A stretch of DNA of 49,055 bases from Phycisphaeraceae bacterium (lineage in GTDB: Bacteria; Planctomycetota; Phycisphaerae; Phycisphaerales; Phycisphaeraceae): contig JAJDCX010000105.1 in the NCBI GenBank assembly GCA_029260615.1, positions 1-49,055 on the forward strand, in the 5' to 3' direction. Shown here in pieces: positions 17,292 to 25,648 of the stretch. Position 1 is the stretch's first letter. The number at the start of each line of letters is the position of its first letter. The notes beneath the pieces were generated by a model that worked only from the letters and a program-made list of their open reading frames with translations, did not search any database and had not been told where the DNA came from. The translations under genes were made by a program, and so were the position numbers.

Positions 17292-18380
17292 TTGCCCCAC
17301 TCACACGGCAACCCAAAACAGTCTCTCGTTCCCTCATCCATATTCCCTTGGTGGGTCTGGGTGTGGGGTTTCAATTCATTATTTCTGGGTGCAACGTACG
17401 CGGTAAAAGCAGGCTGGACAGGCAATAAATATGTGCGGAAGATGGCGCCGAACTGGGAATACACCCTCGGAAACTGGTGGTCGGGGATGCTTCTGCTTGG
17501 GTTCGCTGTGTTAGCTGCGATGGCGGCCTCGAACACACAGACGGACCAGCCTCGTCAGCGTTGCGCGTTGTCGGGGTTGTCACTACTGTCACTGGGGCTG
17601 AGCCTGGACGAACTGGGGTCGCTGCACGAACGCGCAAATGACTTGGGCCCCCTGCCGGACGACTGGAACTTCATTTTATGTGCACTGATCTTCGCCATTG
17701 TCCTAACCTGGGCGTTGTGGTTGCTGTGGCGTGAGCAAAAGAGTTGTGGCCCCTTCTGGCTCCGGGTGTTGATGGGCTTCGGGTGCTTGGCCATGGTCGA
17801 ACCGATGGAAAGATACGAGCACATCCATCCCTGGCCCACGGTGCTGGTCCCCGCAAGTGTCGTACTGGAAGAGGGGTTTGAAATCCTGGGATCGTCGCTG
17901 CTGCTGTGGGCGGGGATCGGATTGTTCCGCAAGTGGTCTGCCGACGGGCGTTGGCGCACAGAGGGCGGTCCGGCGGGGCTGATCTGGATCGGGCACTTCA
18001 TGATTGCCGTAACCGTACCACTGGTATGCCTACGCCATTATTTACAAAGTATCGGCAGGCTTGATCTGCACACCCGTGGCGACTTCGGCGCGGTGCCGGC
18101 GGTCTCGCTATTCGCTTTAGCGGCGTGGGCGTGTGTGCTTCGCATGAAACCAGGCTCACACACACGATTTTTATGGGGGATGCTTGCCGGATCATGCACC
18201 CTGCTATCGATCGAGTTGGGTTGCAACCTGATCTCCTGGGTTACCCGAGAAAGCGTCCGTTCACCGGCCGGCATGTGGTGGGTACAGATCACCGCGGCGG
18301 CGACGGGTTATGGATTGCTTGGGCTGGCGGGTCGCAGAGTCATACGGGCGAGGGGATCGTTTCCAACAGACGGTACATGA
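17292..18380 (+). CDS. Multi-pass integral membrane protein of unknown function
   Basis: The 362-residue frame has about eight or nine hydrophobic segments (for example LLLGFAVLAAMAAS, FILCALIFAIVLTWALWLLW, WIGHFMIAVTVPLVCL). Conserved-looking acidic motifs (SLDELGSLHERAND; VLEEGFEILGSS) lie between helices. Similar EE or DE motifs before membrane segments occur in the protein at 33805-34674, so the two may be distant relatives (inference). A stop codon directly precedes the TTG at 17292, so the start must be that TTG or a later GTG near residue 24. Its 3' end overlaps the convergent moxR gene by 41 bp. Confidence 0.75.
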   Translation: MPHSHGNPKQSLVPSSIFPWWVWVWGFNSLFLGATYAVKAGWTGNKYVRKMAPNWEYTLGNWWSGMLLLGFAVLAAMAASNTQTDQPRQRCALSGLSLLSLGLSLDELGSLHERANDLGPLPDDWNFILCALIFAIVLTWALWLLWREQKSCGPFWLRVLMGFGCLAMVEPMERYEHIHPWPTVLVPASVVLEEGFEILGSSLLLWAGIGLFRKWSADGRWRTEGGPAGLIWIGHFMIAVTVPLVCLRHYLQSIGRLDLHTRGDFGAVPAVSLFALAAWACVLRMKPGSHTRFLWGMLAGSCTLLSIELGCNLISWVTRESVRSPAGMWWVQITAAATGYGLLGLAGRRVIRARGSFPTDGT

Positions 18381-19266
18381 TCCGTGACGCGACCGTGCCG
18401 TCACCGTCGTGGGAGTAGCTCTTGGGGATCACACGGTGGGCAAAGACCGGCACGACGTTGCGGGTGATGTCTTCGGGGATGACATAGTCACGCCCGCTGA
18501 CCATAGCGGTGGCTTTAGCGGTATGCATCAGCGCCAGCGCACCGCGTGGTGACACCCCGGTCTGGATCTGCTCGTCCCGGCGTGTCGCGGTGGCGATCTG
18601 CACGATGTAATCGACCAGGGTCTGATCGATCTTCAGTTCCTGAACCTGCTCCTGAAGCTTGACCAACTCCTCGGCGGTCAGCACCGGCCTAAGGTCGCCC
18701 AACGCATTACGCGACGGGTCCAGCGTCAGTATCCGTGATTCATCTTCCGGGCTTGGGTACCCCAGGCTGATCCGCATCAGGAACCGGTCGAGCTGACTCT
18801 CCGGCAGGAAATACGTGCCCTCAAACTCGAAGGGGTTCTGCGTTGCGATCACGATGAACGGCTCGAGCAGCTTGCGGGTGTGCCCATCAATCGAGACCTG
18901 TGCCTCGTTCATCGCTTCCAGCAACGCCGACTGGGTCCGCGGGGTCGTGCGGTTGATCTCGTCGGCCAGGAGGATGTTGGTAAAAACGGGCCCGGGCTTG
19001 AAGAGGAACTCGCTCTTGTGCTGATCCCACACGGTCACACCCAGCACGTCCGACGGGAGCATGTCGGGCGTCATCTGCAGCCGGGCCATGGAACAGTCCA
19101 GGCTCCGTGCCAAGGCGGTAGCGAGCATGGTCTTGCCCACCCCAGGCACGTCCTCGATGAGCATGTGCCCCCGCGCAAGCAGGCAGATGACCAGCTTGTC
19201 GATCGCCTGCTGGTTGCCCAGATAGCACTTCTGGATATTGGACCTTAGGCGTTCCAGCCGTTGCAT
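18340..19266 (-). CDS. MoxR-family AAA+ ATPase
   Basis: MoxR ATPases act as chaperones, usually maturing metalloenzymes or von Willebrand-domain partners. The 308-aa product has Walker A in DVPGVGKTM (about residues 39-47), Walker B in ILLADEINR, sensor 1 in IATQNPFEFEGTY and an arginine-finger region in ESQLDRFLM. The C-terminal lid carries the family motif GVSPRGALALM. ATG at 19266 (MQRLERLRSNIQ) is chosen as the first residue with family similarity. The usual DUF58 and VWA partner genes are not adjacent, which is a little unusual. It diverges from cdaA across 269 bp. Confidence 0.93.
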   Translation of the reverse strand: MQRLERLRSNIQKCYLGNQQAIDKLVICLLARGHMLIEDVPGVGKTMLATALARSLDCSMARLQMTPDMLPSDVLGVTVWDQHKSEFLFKPGPVFTNILLADEINRTTPRTQSALLEAMNEAQVSIDGHTRKLLEPFIVIATQNPFEFEGTYFLPESQLDRFLMRISLGYPSPEDESRILTLDPSRNALGDLRPVLTAEELVKLQEQVQELKIDQTLVDYIVQIATATRRDEQIQTGVSPRGALALMHTAKATAMVSGRDYVIPEDITRNVVPVFAHRVIPKSYSHDGDGTVASRIMYRLLETIPSPV

Positions 19267-19535
19267 GGGTCGATTCCGGGAACCACTTGGATGAATCACG
19301 AGTATAACAGTCAGGGGCCGGCATTGCCGTCCGGCCGGGGATACACACCGGACCGTCACCCGCCTCGCCCCGACAGACAAAGGATTATCGGCCAAGTTCC
19401 GGCACCGGGTCGCCCAATGCAACTTTTCGGCACACCGGCACGAGACGGCCGATACAATCGCAAGCGCGTGTCATTGCCCCGCCGCTGAACCCCGCGATAC
19501 CGCTGGGCCCTAAGCGAAGCCACCGAGAATCTCCC

Positions 19536-20420
19536 TTGCAGTTTGAACGACTCTACGAACTACTGGCCCGGGTCCAGAGCCACCTGAGAGAAGGCCCCCT
19601 GGAGGTCGCCATCGAGATGGCGGTGATATGGGTCGTCGTCCTGGTGGTCTACCGCTTCCTGCGTGGCACACGCGGTGCCCGCGTGATTAAAGGCGTCGCA
19701 CTGATCCTGGTTGTCGGTGTATTCTCCATCCAGGTCTTCGGCAGAGAGGGCGCGTTTGAACGGCTGAACCTCCTATACGCCAAGGCCCTCCCGATTGTCT
19801 CGCTGATCCTTATCATCGTATTCCAGCCCGAACTCCGCCGGGCCCTGGTGAGACTCGGTGAGGCCAGGTTCTTCCGCCAGACCGGGCTGCGTCGGGCGCG
19901 GGTGATCGAGGAACTGGTCTCGGCGATGCAGTACCTTTCACGCAACAAGATCGGTGCCCTGATCGCTATCGAACGGCGGGTCGGGCTGCGCGGGATCGTC
20001 GAGCTGGGCACACGACTGGATGCAGAAGTCACCAAGCAACTGCTGGATACGATCTTCTGGCCCGGCTCGTCGCTGCACGATATGGGTGTGGTCATCCGAG
20101 GTGACCGGATCGTCGCCGCCGGCGTGCAGTTCCCCCTGTCTGACGGTGAGAACCTCGCCCAGGAGTTGGGCTCACGCCACCGCGCCGCCATCGGGCTCAG
20201 CCAGGAAACCGACGCACTGATCCTGATCGTCAGTGAGGAGACCGGCACGATCAGTATCGCCGAGCGCGGCGAACTCACACGCGGCCTTACCGCCGACGAC
20301 CTGAGGCCGATCTTAAGTAAGGGCTTCGGCAGTGTGACCATCACCCCCAAAGAATCCGCCGCCGCCGAAGAGCCCGACGACGAAAGCGATCCCACGACAC
20401 AGGGAGACTTCGGGAAGTAG
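19536..20420 (+). CDS. cdaA: Membrane-bound diadenylate cyclase with an atypical DMG motif
   Basis: CdaA makes cyclic di-AMP from two ATP. The N-terminal part has three hydrophobic segments (AIEMAVIWVVVLVVYRFL; VIKGVALILVVGVFSIQVF; ALPIVSLILIIVFQPELRRAL), followed by the DisA_N domain. The RHR motif is intact (GSRHRAAIGLS), as are IVSEETGTIS and FPLSDG. The canonical DGA motif (LHDGAVI in Firmicutes CdaA) reads LHDMGVVI here, which keeps the Asp but not the Gly-Ala. The start is TTG at 19536, because no ATG lies before the first membrane segment. It is followed 44 bp later by the YbbR protein, the usual CdaA partner. Confidence 0.9.
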   Translation: MQFERLYELLARVQSHLREGPLEVAIEMAVIWVVVLVVYRFLRGTRGARVIKGVALILVVGVFSIQVFGREGAFERLNLLYAKALPIVSLILIIVFQPELRRALVRLGEARFFRQTGLRRARVIEELVSAMQYLSRNKIGALIAIERRVGLRGIVELGTRLDAEVTKQLLDTIFWPGSSLHDMGVVIRGDRIVAAGVQFPLSDGENLAQELGSRHRAAIGLSQETDALILIVSEETGTISIAERGELTRGLTADDLRPILSKGFGSVTITPKESAAAEEPDDESDPTTQGDFGK

Positions 20421-20464
20421 CCGGCCCCCGGCTGCAGCCCCCGACCTCCCCGGACCCAACGAAC

Positions 20465-21532
20465 ATGAAGAAAGGCGCACTTTTAGAGACCCTGGAAACC
20501 GTCTTGGTGGTCACCGTGATCACTCTGCTGATCTGGCTGTACGCCGAGGGAGAAACGATCCAGACTCAGGAACGCGAGATCTCTATCCGTTTCGTCGCAC
20601 CGACCCCCGGACTGGCGATCACCATCCCAAACCAGGAACTGGGCACGGCAGAAATAAAGCTCCCCGCCACCCTCCTGGCCTCAAGTGGCGACTGGGACAA
20701 AATCAAAGAATGGGTCAGCAGCAAAACCATCGAGATCGAAGTCAACACGCTGGCCAACGGCATCACCGACGAAGAACAGACCCTCAACCTCCGCGATGCG
20801 TTGAATAATTCGCCTCTGGCCGACGTGCGTGCGTTCGTGAAGGAAGTATCACCTCCATCCGTAACCGTCAGGGTCCAGAAACTCGTCACCGTGGAGATGG
20901 GCCTGCGTGTGAATCCCGGTGGACTCAAACTGACCGCCGACGAACCCACCTTTCTCGTAGATAATATCCCGGTAGACAAAATTCAGGTGGAGCTAACCAC
21001 CGAAGACGCCAGGATGGTCGAAGAACTTGGCCTCAAACTCGTCGCAGACCTAAACGAACTCGATGACAGCACGCTCAAAGAAGACACCCACAACGTGGTC
21101 CCCGTCGAGTTGAGCCTGCCACCGGAGCTTCAAAACAAACCCCACATCACACTCACCCACGAGAGCGTCGTCGTCTCCTTCCTGGTGGATTCACTCACCA
21201 AGGAATACGGCCTGTCTAGCGTGCAGGTTCGCCTGATGATTTCCGACGTTATAACCAGAGATTATGACATCCTGATCAACCCCGAAGCACAAAGGATCAT
21301 GCCTGTAACGGTGAAAGGCTCGGAGGAAGCTATCAGGCGTATCAAAGAGGAGCCGGGCTTGGTCAAGGCATCGATCACCATAAAGCTCAGCGACCTCCAA
21401 GAAGACCCACCCCATTCTGCCCCGCTGGATATCTATGTGCCCAAGGGGGTCACGGTCGTTTCGCCTGATCCGCTCCCAACGATCACCTACACCTACACCT
21501 ACAAAGTCACCGAGATCGACTCCCAGCCCTGA
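20465..21532 (+). CDS. cdaR: YbbR-domain protein, putative regulator of CdaA
   Basis: The 355-aa product has one N-terminal membrane helix (VLVVTVITLLIWLYAEGE) and an extracytoplasmic part of about three YbbR-like repeats (for example PPSVTVRVQKLVTVEMGLRV). In Firmicutes such CdaR proteins bind CdaA in the membrane and tune cyclic di-AMP synthesis. The identity rests on the domain and on the position directly behind cdaA with a 44-bp gap. The usual third gene, glmM, is absent and proA follows instead. Confidence 0.87.
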   Translation: MKKGALLETLETVLVVTVITLLIWLYAEGETIQTQEREISIRFVAPTPGLAITIPNQELGTAEIKLPATLLASSGDWDKIKEWVSSKTIEIEVNTLANGITDEEQTLNLRDALNNSPLADVRAFVKEVSPPSVTVRVQKLVTVEMGLRVNPGGLKLTADEPTFLVDNIPVDKIQVELTTEDARMVEELGLKLVADLNELDDSTLKEDTHNVVPVELSLPPELQNKPHITLTHESVVVSFLVDSLTKEYGLSSVQVRLMISDVITRDYDILINPEAQRIMPVTVKGSEEAIRRIKEEPGLVKASITIKLSDLQEDPPHSAPLDIYVPKGVTVVSPDPLPTITYTYTYKVTEIDSQP

Positions 21533-21617
21533 CGCGGGCCCGGGCACTCGCCGAACCGCCGTCACACCACTTCAACGCCCGCTATCGCCCTATCCCCGCA
21601 GACCCGCCGGGTACGGT

Positions 21618-21626
21618 TGCTATAAT
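21618..21626 (+). promoter_or_regulatory. Extended -10 box close to the proA start
   Basis: TGCTATAAT is a perfect extended -10 element (TGn plus TATAAT). The start codon begins only 9 bases after it, and no Shine-Dalgarno or clear -35 is visible. Transcription would begin within about 3 bases of the ATG, giving a near-leaderless mRNA. Confidence 0.5.
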
Positions 21627-21635
21627 GCTGTGGCT

Positions 21636-22925
21636 ATGACCACTTCCACCCACACCGCCGAAACGTCCGACATCGCCGCCCTCTGCCAGACCCTCGCCGA
21701 CCTGGCCCAGACCGCCAGCCAGAGCCTCTGCACAGTGCCAGGGCATATGCGTGACCAGGCCCTGCGTAAGATCGCTGACCAACTGCTGGCCTCGGCCGAC
21801 TCACTTAAAGAGGCCAACGCACTAGACCTTCAGGCCGGCAAAGATAATGGCTTAAGCGGCGCGATGCTCGACCGGCTCAAGCTCGATGACAAGCGCATCG
21901 CCTCCATGGCCGACTCCGTCCGGCAGGTCGCCGACCAGACCGACCCCGTCGGACAAATCCTCGAAGGCCGAGTCCTACCCAACGGCATCCAACTGCAAAA
22001 AGTCCGCGTCCCCATCGGCGTCGTCCTGATTATTTTCGAGTCTCGCCCCAACGTCACCTCTGACGCCGCGGCGCTGTGTCTTAAGAGCGGCAACGCGGTG
22101 ATCCTCCGGGGCGGCAAGGAAGCGGTCCACTCCAACCAGGCCATCGCAGCCTGTGTCCAGGCCAGCCTTAAAGATGCCGGGATCGATGAGTATGCTGTAC
22201 AACTGGTCCCCACCACCGACCGCGCCGCTGTCGGTGAACTGCTACGCAAGCAAGGCCAGATCGACGTCTGCATCCCCCGCGGTGGCGAGTCCCTCATCCG
22301 CGCCGTCGTCGAACAATCGCACATCCCCGTCATCAAGCACTACACCGGGAACTGCCACGTCTACGTCGATGCACAATGCGACGAACCCATGGCAGTCGAT
22401 ATCTGTGTCAATGCCAAAACCCAGCGCACCGGCGTCTGCAACGCGGCCGAGACGATCCTGGTCCACAAGGACGCCGTCGGCAGTGGTCTGCTCAAGAAAA
22501 TCGGTCAGGCCCTGATCGAAAAAGGCACCGAACTCCGCGGCTGCGAACGCACCTGTAAAGAACTCCCCGACGCCAGGCCCGCCACCGAAGACGACTGGCA
22601 CGAGGAGTACCTGGATATGATCGTCGCTGTCAGCGTCGTCGATTCACTGGACCAGGCGGTCAAGCACATCAACGCCTACGGCTCAAAGCACACCGACGCC
22701 ATCGTCACCAGCCAACTCGATGCCGCCGACGCCTTCGTCAAGCGCGTCGATACCGCCAACGCCTTCGTCAACTGCTCCACCCGCTTCTCCGACGGCGGGA
22801 TCTACGGCCTGGGCGCAGAGATCGGCATCAGCACCGACAAACTCCACGCACGCGGCCCCATGGGCGCACAAGACCTCACCACCTACAAATGGATCGCCCA
22901 AGGCACCGGCCAGATCAGGCAATAG
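21636..22925 (+). CDS. proA: Gamma-glutamyl phosphate reductase
   Basis: ProA reduces gamma-glutamyl phosphate to glutamate semialdehyde in proline synthesis, using NADPH. The 429-aa length is typical. Landmarks are VRVPIGVVLIIFESRPNVT, LKSGNAVILRGGKEA, the substrate loop CIPRGGESLIRAV and the catalytic Cys in NAKTQRTGVCNAAETIL. SRFSDGGIYGLGAEIGIST is the conserved C-terminal motif. The reading frame extends far upstream, but ATG at 21636 (MTTSTHTAETSDIAAL) matches the family start. No proB lies nearby. The short distance to a TATAAT suggests leaderless expression. Confidence 0.95.
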   Translation: MTTSTHTAETSDIAALCQTLADLAQTASQSLCTVPGHMRDQALRKIADQLLASADSLKEANALDLQAGKDNGLSGAMLDRLKLDDKRIASMADSVRQVADQTDPVGQILEGRVLPNGIQLQKVRVPIGVVLIIFESRPNVTSDAAALCLKSGNAVILRGGKEAVHSNQAIAACVQASLKDAGIDEYAVQLVPTTDRAAVGELLRKQGQIDVCIPRGGESLIRAVVEQSHIPVIKHYTGNCHVYVDAQCDEPMAVDICVNAKTQRTGVCNAAETILVHKDAVGSGLLKKIGQALIEKGTELRGCERTCKELPDARPATEDDWHEEYLDMIVAVSVVDSLDQAVKHINAYGSKHTDAIVTSQLDAADAFVKRVDTANAFVNCSTRFSDGGIYGLGAEIGISTDKLHARGPMGAQDLTTYKWIAQGTGQIRQ

Positions 22926-22942
22926 CTCCAACACTACCTAAA

Positions 22943-22972
22943 CCCGGTCATGGCACATTCGCTTTGGCCGGG
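22943..22972 (+). repeat. Intergenic hairpin repeat, copy 1
   Basis: CCCGGTCA pairs with TGGCCGGG (one G-T pair) around a 14-base loop, 17 bases after the proA stop. The same arms and the following ACTCACC word recur at 23659-23689 after the next gene. Confidence 0.6.
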
Positions 22973-23013
22973 GTCAACTCACCCAACCACATCCACATTC
23001 CGGAACCCTGCTC

Positions 23014-23607
23014 ATGGACACCCTCGAACGCTTCGCCCACGAAACCTACACCGTCCGCAAGAAGATCTTCAACTTCCTCTCCACCGGGTTCCACATCTAC
23101 GGCCCCGATGGCAACCTGGCGATGTACTCGAAGATGAAGGGCTTCAAACTCAAGGAAGACATCCGCCTCTACACCGACGAGAGCCTGGCGACCGAAGTCC
23201 TCACCATCCAGGCCGACCGCGTCATCGACTTCTCCGCCGCCTACACCGTCAAAGACGCGGTGACCGGCGAGACCCTCGGCTCACTGAAACGCGCCGGGTT
23301 CAAGTCCATGCTCCGCGATGAATGGACACTCTTCACTTCCGACGGCAACGAGCTGGGCAAGATCCTCGAGGACTCCACACTCAAGGCCATCGCACGACGC
23401 TTCATCGACGTCCTCGCAATGCTCATGCCACAGAAATACCACGTCGAGGTCAACGGCCAGACCATCTGCACCATGCAGCAGACCTTCAACCCCTTCGTCA
23501 TGCGCCTGGTCGTGGACTTCACCCCCGACACCAACAACCAACTGGACCCGCGCCTGGGCTTGGCCGCCACCGTCCTGTTATGCGCCATCGAGGGCAAGCA
23601 ACGCTAA
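23014..23607 (+). CDS. LURP-one-related (Tubby-like fold) family protein
   Basis: The 197-aa soluble protein matches the bacterial LURP-one-related/YxjI pattern: an N-terminal beta-strand series (FHIYGPDGNLAMYSKMKGF, KEDIRLYTDES), a central ITVKDAVTGE-like segment (here YTVKDAVTGETLGSLKR) and a C-terminal hydrophobic helix (LGLAATVLLCAIEG). This fold forms a 12-stranded barrel around a central helix, and some relatives bind membranes or lipids. No catalytic residues are expected. It lies between two copies of an intergenic hairpin repeat and has only a weak ribosome site. Confidence 0.7.
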   Translation: MDTLERFAHETYTVRKKIFNFLSTGFHIYGPDGNLAMYSKMKGFKLKEDIRLYTDESLATEVLTIQADRVIDFSAAYTVKDAVTGETLGSLKRAGFKSMLRDEWTLFTSDGNELGKILEDSTLKAIARRFIDVLAMLMPQKYHVEVNGQTICTMQQTFNPFVMRLVVDFTPDTNNQLDPRLGLAATVLLCAIEGKQR

Positions 23608-23658
23608 TGACCCTGTGACACGGCACACCAAGCCGCGCCGCCGACCTCACCCGCAAAG

Positions 23659-23689
23659 CCCGGTCATGGCCCCCAAGGCCTTGGCCGGG
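23659..23689 (+). repeat. Intergenic hairpin repeat, copy 2
   Basis: The arms CCCGGTCA and TGGCCGGG are identical to those at 22943-22972. The loop is 15 bases and adds an inner GGCC/GGCC pairing. It lies about 50 bases after the LURP-one-like gene. Confidence 0.6.
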
Positions 23690-23745
23690 GTTCCTCAAAC
23701 TAACTCACCTATCCAACTTTAGCCCCCAGCCATTACACCTCACTC

Positions 23746-24378
23746 ATGCCCAGTAACCAACTCATCTGCTTCGACCTCGGCGGCGTCCTGATCCGCCTCT
23801 GTGACGGCTGGCAACACGCCTGCCAACGTGCCGGCACTACCCCTTCCAAACCCATCACCGACGACGATAAAAAACAACTGGTTGCGCTTGTCCACCGCGA
23901 AGAGGTCGGCGGACTCGATGACGGTGAGTTCTTCTCCCTCGCTTCCCCACTTCTGGGTTTATCAACCGGTGATGCCAAGCTCATGAGCGACGCCTGGCTG
24001 TGTGGCCCTTTCCCCGGCATTGATACGCTCATCGACACCCTCAACGCCACCGGCCACACCACCGCCTGCCTCTCCAACACCAACGCCAACCATTGGCGGG
24101 CCATGACCGACCCCGCCCACCCAAACGCCCTGCCGCTGGACAAGTTAAAACACCGCTTCGCCAGCCACCTCATCAAAGACCGCAAGCCCAACCCCTCGAT
24201 CTACCAACACGTCCAGCATGCCACCAACACACCCGCAAACGGGATACTCTTCTTCGACGATTCGGCAGAAAATATCCACGCCGCCGCGGCTCAGGGCTGG
24301 CAGACCTGCCACGTCACCGACCCCGATGACCCGGCCGCCCAGATGACTTCCCACCTCAAGCGGCATAACCTCCTGTGA
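23746..24378 (+). CDS. HAD-superfamily hydrolase
   Basis: The 210-aa protein carries the four HAD motifs: I (CFDLGGVLI, nucleophile Asp about residue 10), II (CLSNTNAN), III (Lys in KDRKPNPSIY) and IV (LFFDDSAENIHAA). Motif I has Gly where many phosphatases have a second Asp, as in the YihX/haloacid-dehalogenase-like subgroup, so it could be a sugar-phosphate phosphatase or a dehalogenase-type enzyme. The cap is alpha-helical (subclass I). Its stop overlaps the next ATG by one base (TGATG), so the two genes are coupled. Confidence 0.87.
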   Translation: MPSNQLICFDLGGVLIRLCDGWQHACQRAGTTPSKPITDDDKKQLVALVHREEVGGLDDGEFFSLASPLLGLSTGDAKLMSDAWLCGPFPGIDTLIDTLNATGHTTACLSNTNANHWRAMTDPAHPNALPLDKLKHRFASHLIKDRKPNPSIYQHVQHATNTPANGILFFDDSAENIHAAAAQGWQTCHVTDPDDPAAQMTSHLKRHNLL

Positions 24379-25193
24379 TGCGCCCACGCCAACCGTCCGC
24401 CAACAAAGACAAGCCCAACCTCATCGATGGCCGTCTCCTCCTCGCCGGCTCCGCCCTGGGCTGCGTCATCCTCTTCTTCATCGTCTGGGGAACCATCCGC
24501 TCCGTCGAACAACACGTCCACGACAGCCGACCCGTGCTGACATGGGCCAACCGCGCAACCTGGCACGCACCCGCCGTCATCAAAACCACCCTCGTCAAAC
24601 CCAACGCCGCTAACGTCCAATACACCTACAACAAACCCCGCTACCGTGACCCCGGCTTCGTAATATCGCCCGAAGAAGAACAAGCCGTCCTCACACTCGC
24701 CAAGCTCGCCGCCTCACCGGGATTCACCAACGACACAACCCGGCGGGCCGTGCTTCAGCACGCCCGTTCCCAACAAAACTTCTACGCCCACTACCTCCTC
24801 GCCGCCTGGCACCAACTAAACAACGACCCACACGCCGCAGACGCTGAATACCAACACGCCATCACCAACGCCCCCAAAATCATCGTCATCCGCTACACCG
24901 ACGCGCAAGGCAACCCCATCCCCAACCTCAAACTCGACCGCATCGAGATCGGCTGCGACCGCGTTACAAACGAAGGCACCACCCTCGACCAACGCCTCGT
25001 CCTGATCTATCCGCATCAAGAAACCGACGCCACCGGCCGAGTCTACCTCCCCGTCTACAACACCACCTACCGTCCCGTATCCCTTCCACAGCCCGACGGC
25101 TACCACATCACCTACGCCCCCGCCGAGGGCTGGTTCAAGCTGCCGACAAGGCTAGGAACTATTTCCGCAGACATCAGCAATAGCGTAGAATAA
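24378..25193 (+). CDS. Single-pass membrane protein of unknown function
   Basis: The 271-aa product has a short cytoplasmic N-terminus, one hydrophobic segment (LLLAGSALGCVILFFIVWGTI, about residues 20-40) and a large outer domain. The domain has a helical, TPR-like part (LASPGFTNDTTRRAVLQHAR ... YAHYLLAAWHQLNNDPHAAD) and then a beta-rich part (IVIRYTDAQGNPIPNLKLD ... GRVYLPVYN) that resembles carboxypeptidase-regulatory-like domains. The family is not recognised. GTG at 24375 is possible, but ATG at 24378 makes the 1-bp overlap with the HAD gene. Confidence 0.65.
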   Translation: MRPRQPSANKDKPNLIDGRLLLAGSALGCVILFFIVWGTIRSVEQHVHDSRPVLTWANRATWHAPAVIKTTLVKPNAANVQYTYNKPRYRDPGFVISPEEEQAVLTLAKLAASPGFTNDTTRRAVLQHARSQQNFYAHYLLAAWHQLNNDPHAADAEYQHAITNAPKIIVIRYTDAQGNPIPNLKLDRIEIGCDRVTNEGTTLDQRLVLIYPHQETDATGRVYLPVYNTTYRPVSLPQPDGYHITYAPAEGWFKLPTRLGTISADISNSVE

Positions 25194-25267
25194 TCATTCG
25201 CCATTGATATGCCCTTATGGGCAAAAAACGCCTCTTTCACTCCGCAAGATTCTAGGAAACATAGCTG

Positions 25268-25612
25268 ATGGGCCTCAAGTCTTGGCTGCTACGCATGATT
25301 GGCGCAGACGATGCCAGCGTTCGGCACGCCTGCAACGAACTCTATAAGAAGGCGCGTCAGACACGTCCGGATCGTGATGATCGCGACTGCCTAAAGATAG
25401 TCCTCATGACGAAGCCCCCATTTGACTATCTACCCGGTGATACCATCGAAGACTTTCTCGATGAAGCAGGCGACATCGAAGGGCTATCCGATGTCGTCTG
25501 CCGCGAGGGCCGCGAGCGATACCTGTGGGAAGCTCGCGCAAAGTTGCGTACCAACCGCAGTATTGTCAGCGGCAGAGAGGAGTTCTTCTCCTGGTTTTGG
25601 CATGGCGATTGA
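25268..25612 (+). CDS. Small hypothetical protein
   Basis: The 114-aa product is charged and soluble (MGLKSWLLRMIGADDASVRH), with an acidic middle (DTIEDFLDEAGDIEG) and an aromatic end (FFSWFWHGD). No known domain is recognised. AGGA stands 10 bases before the ATG, which supports translation. It precedes the HEPN-like gene by 36 bp on the same strand and could be its partner, but nothing in the sequence shows this directly. Confidence 0.55.
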   Translation: MGLKSWLLRMIGADDASVRHACNELYKKARQTRPDRDDRDCLKIVLMTKPPFDYLPGDTIEDFLDEAGDIEGLSDVVCREGRERYLWEARAKLRTNRSIVSGREEFFSWFWHGD

Positions 25613-25648
25613 ACTTATGCGTGCTGTCAGCTTATAGGAATCTGAACC

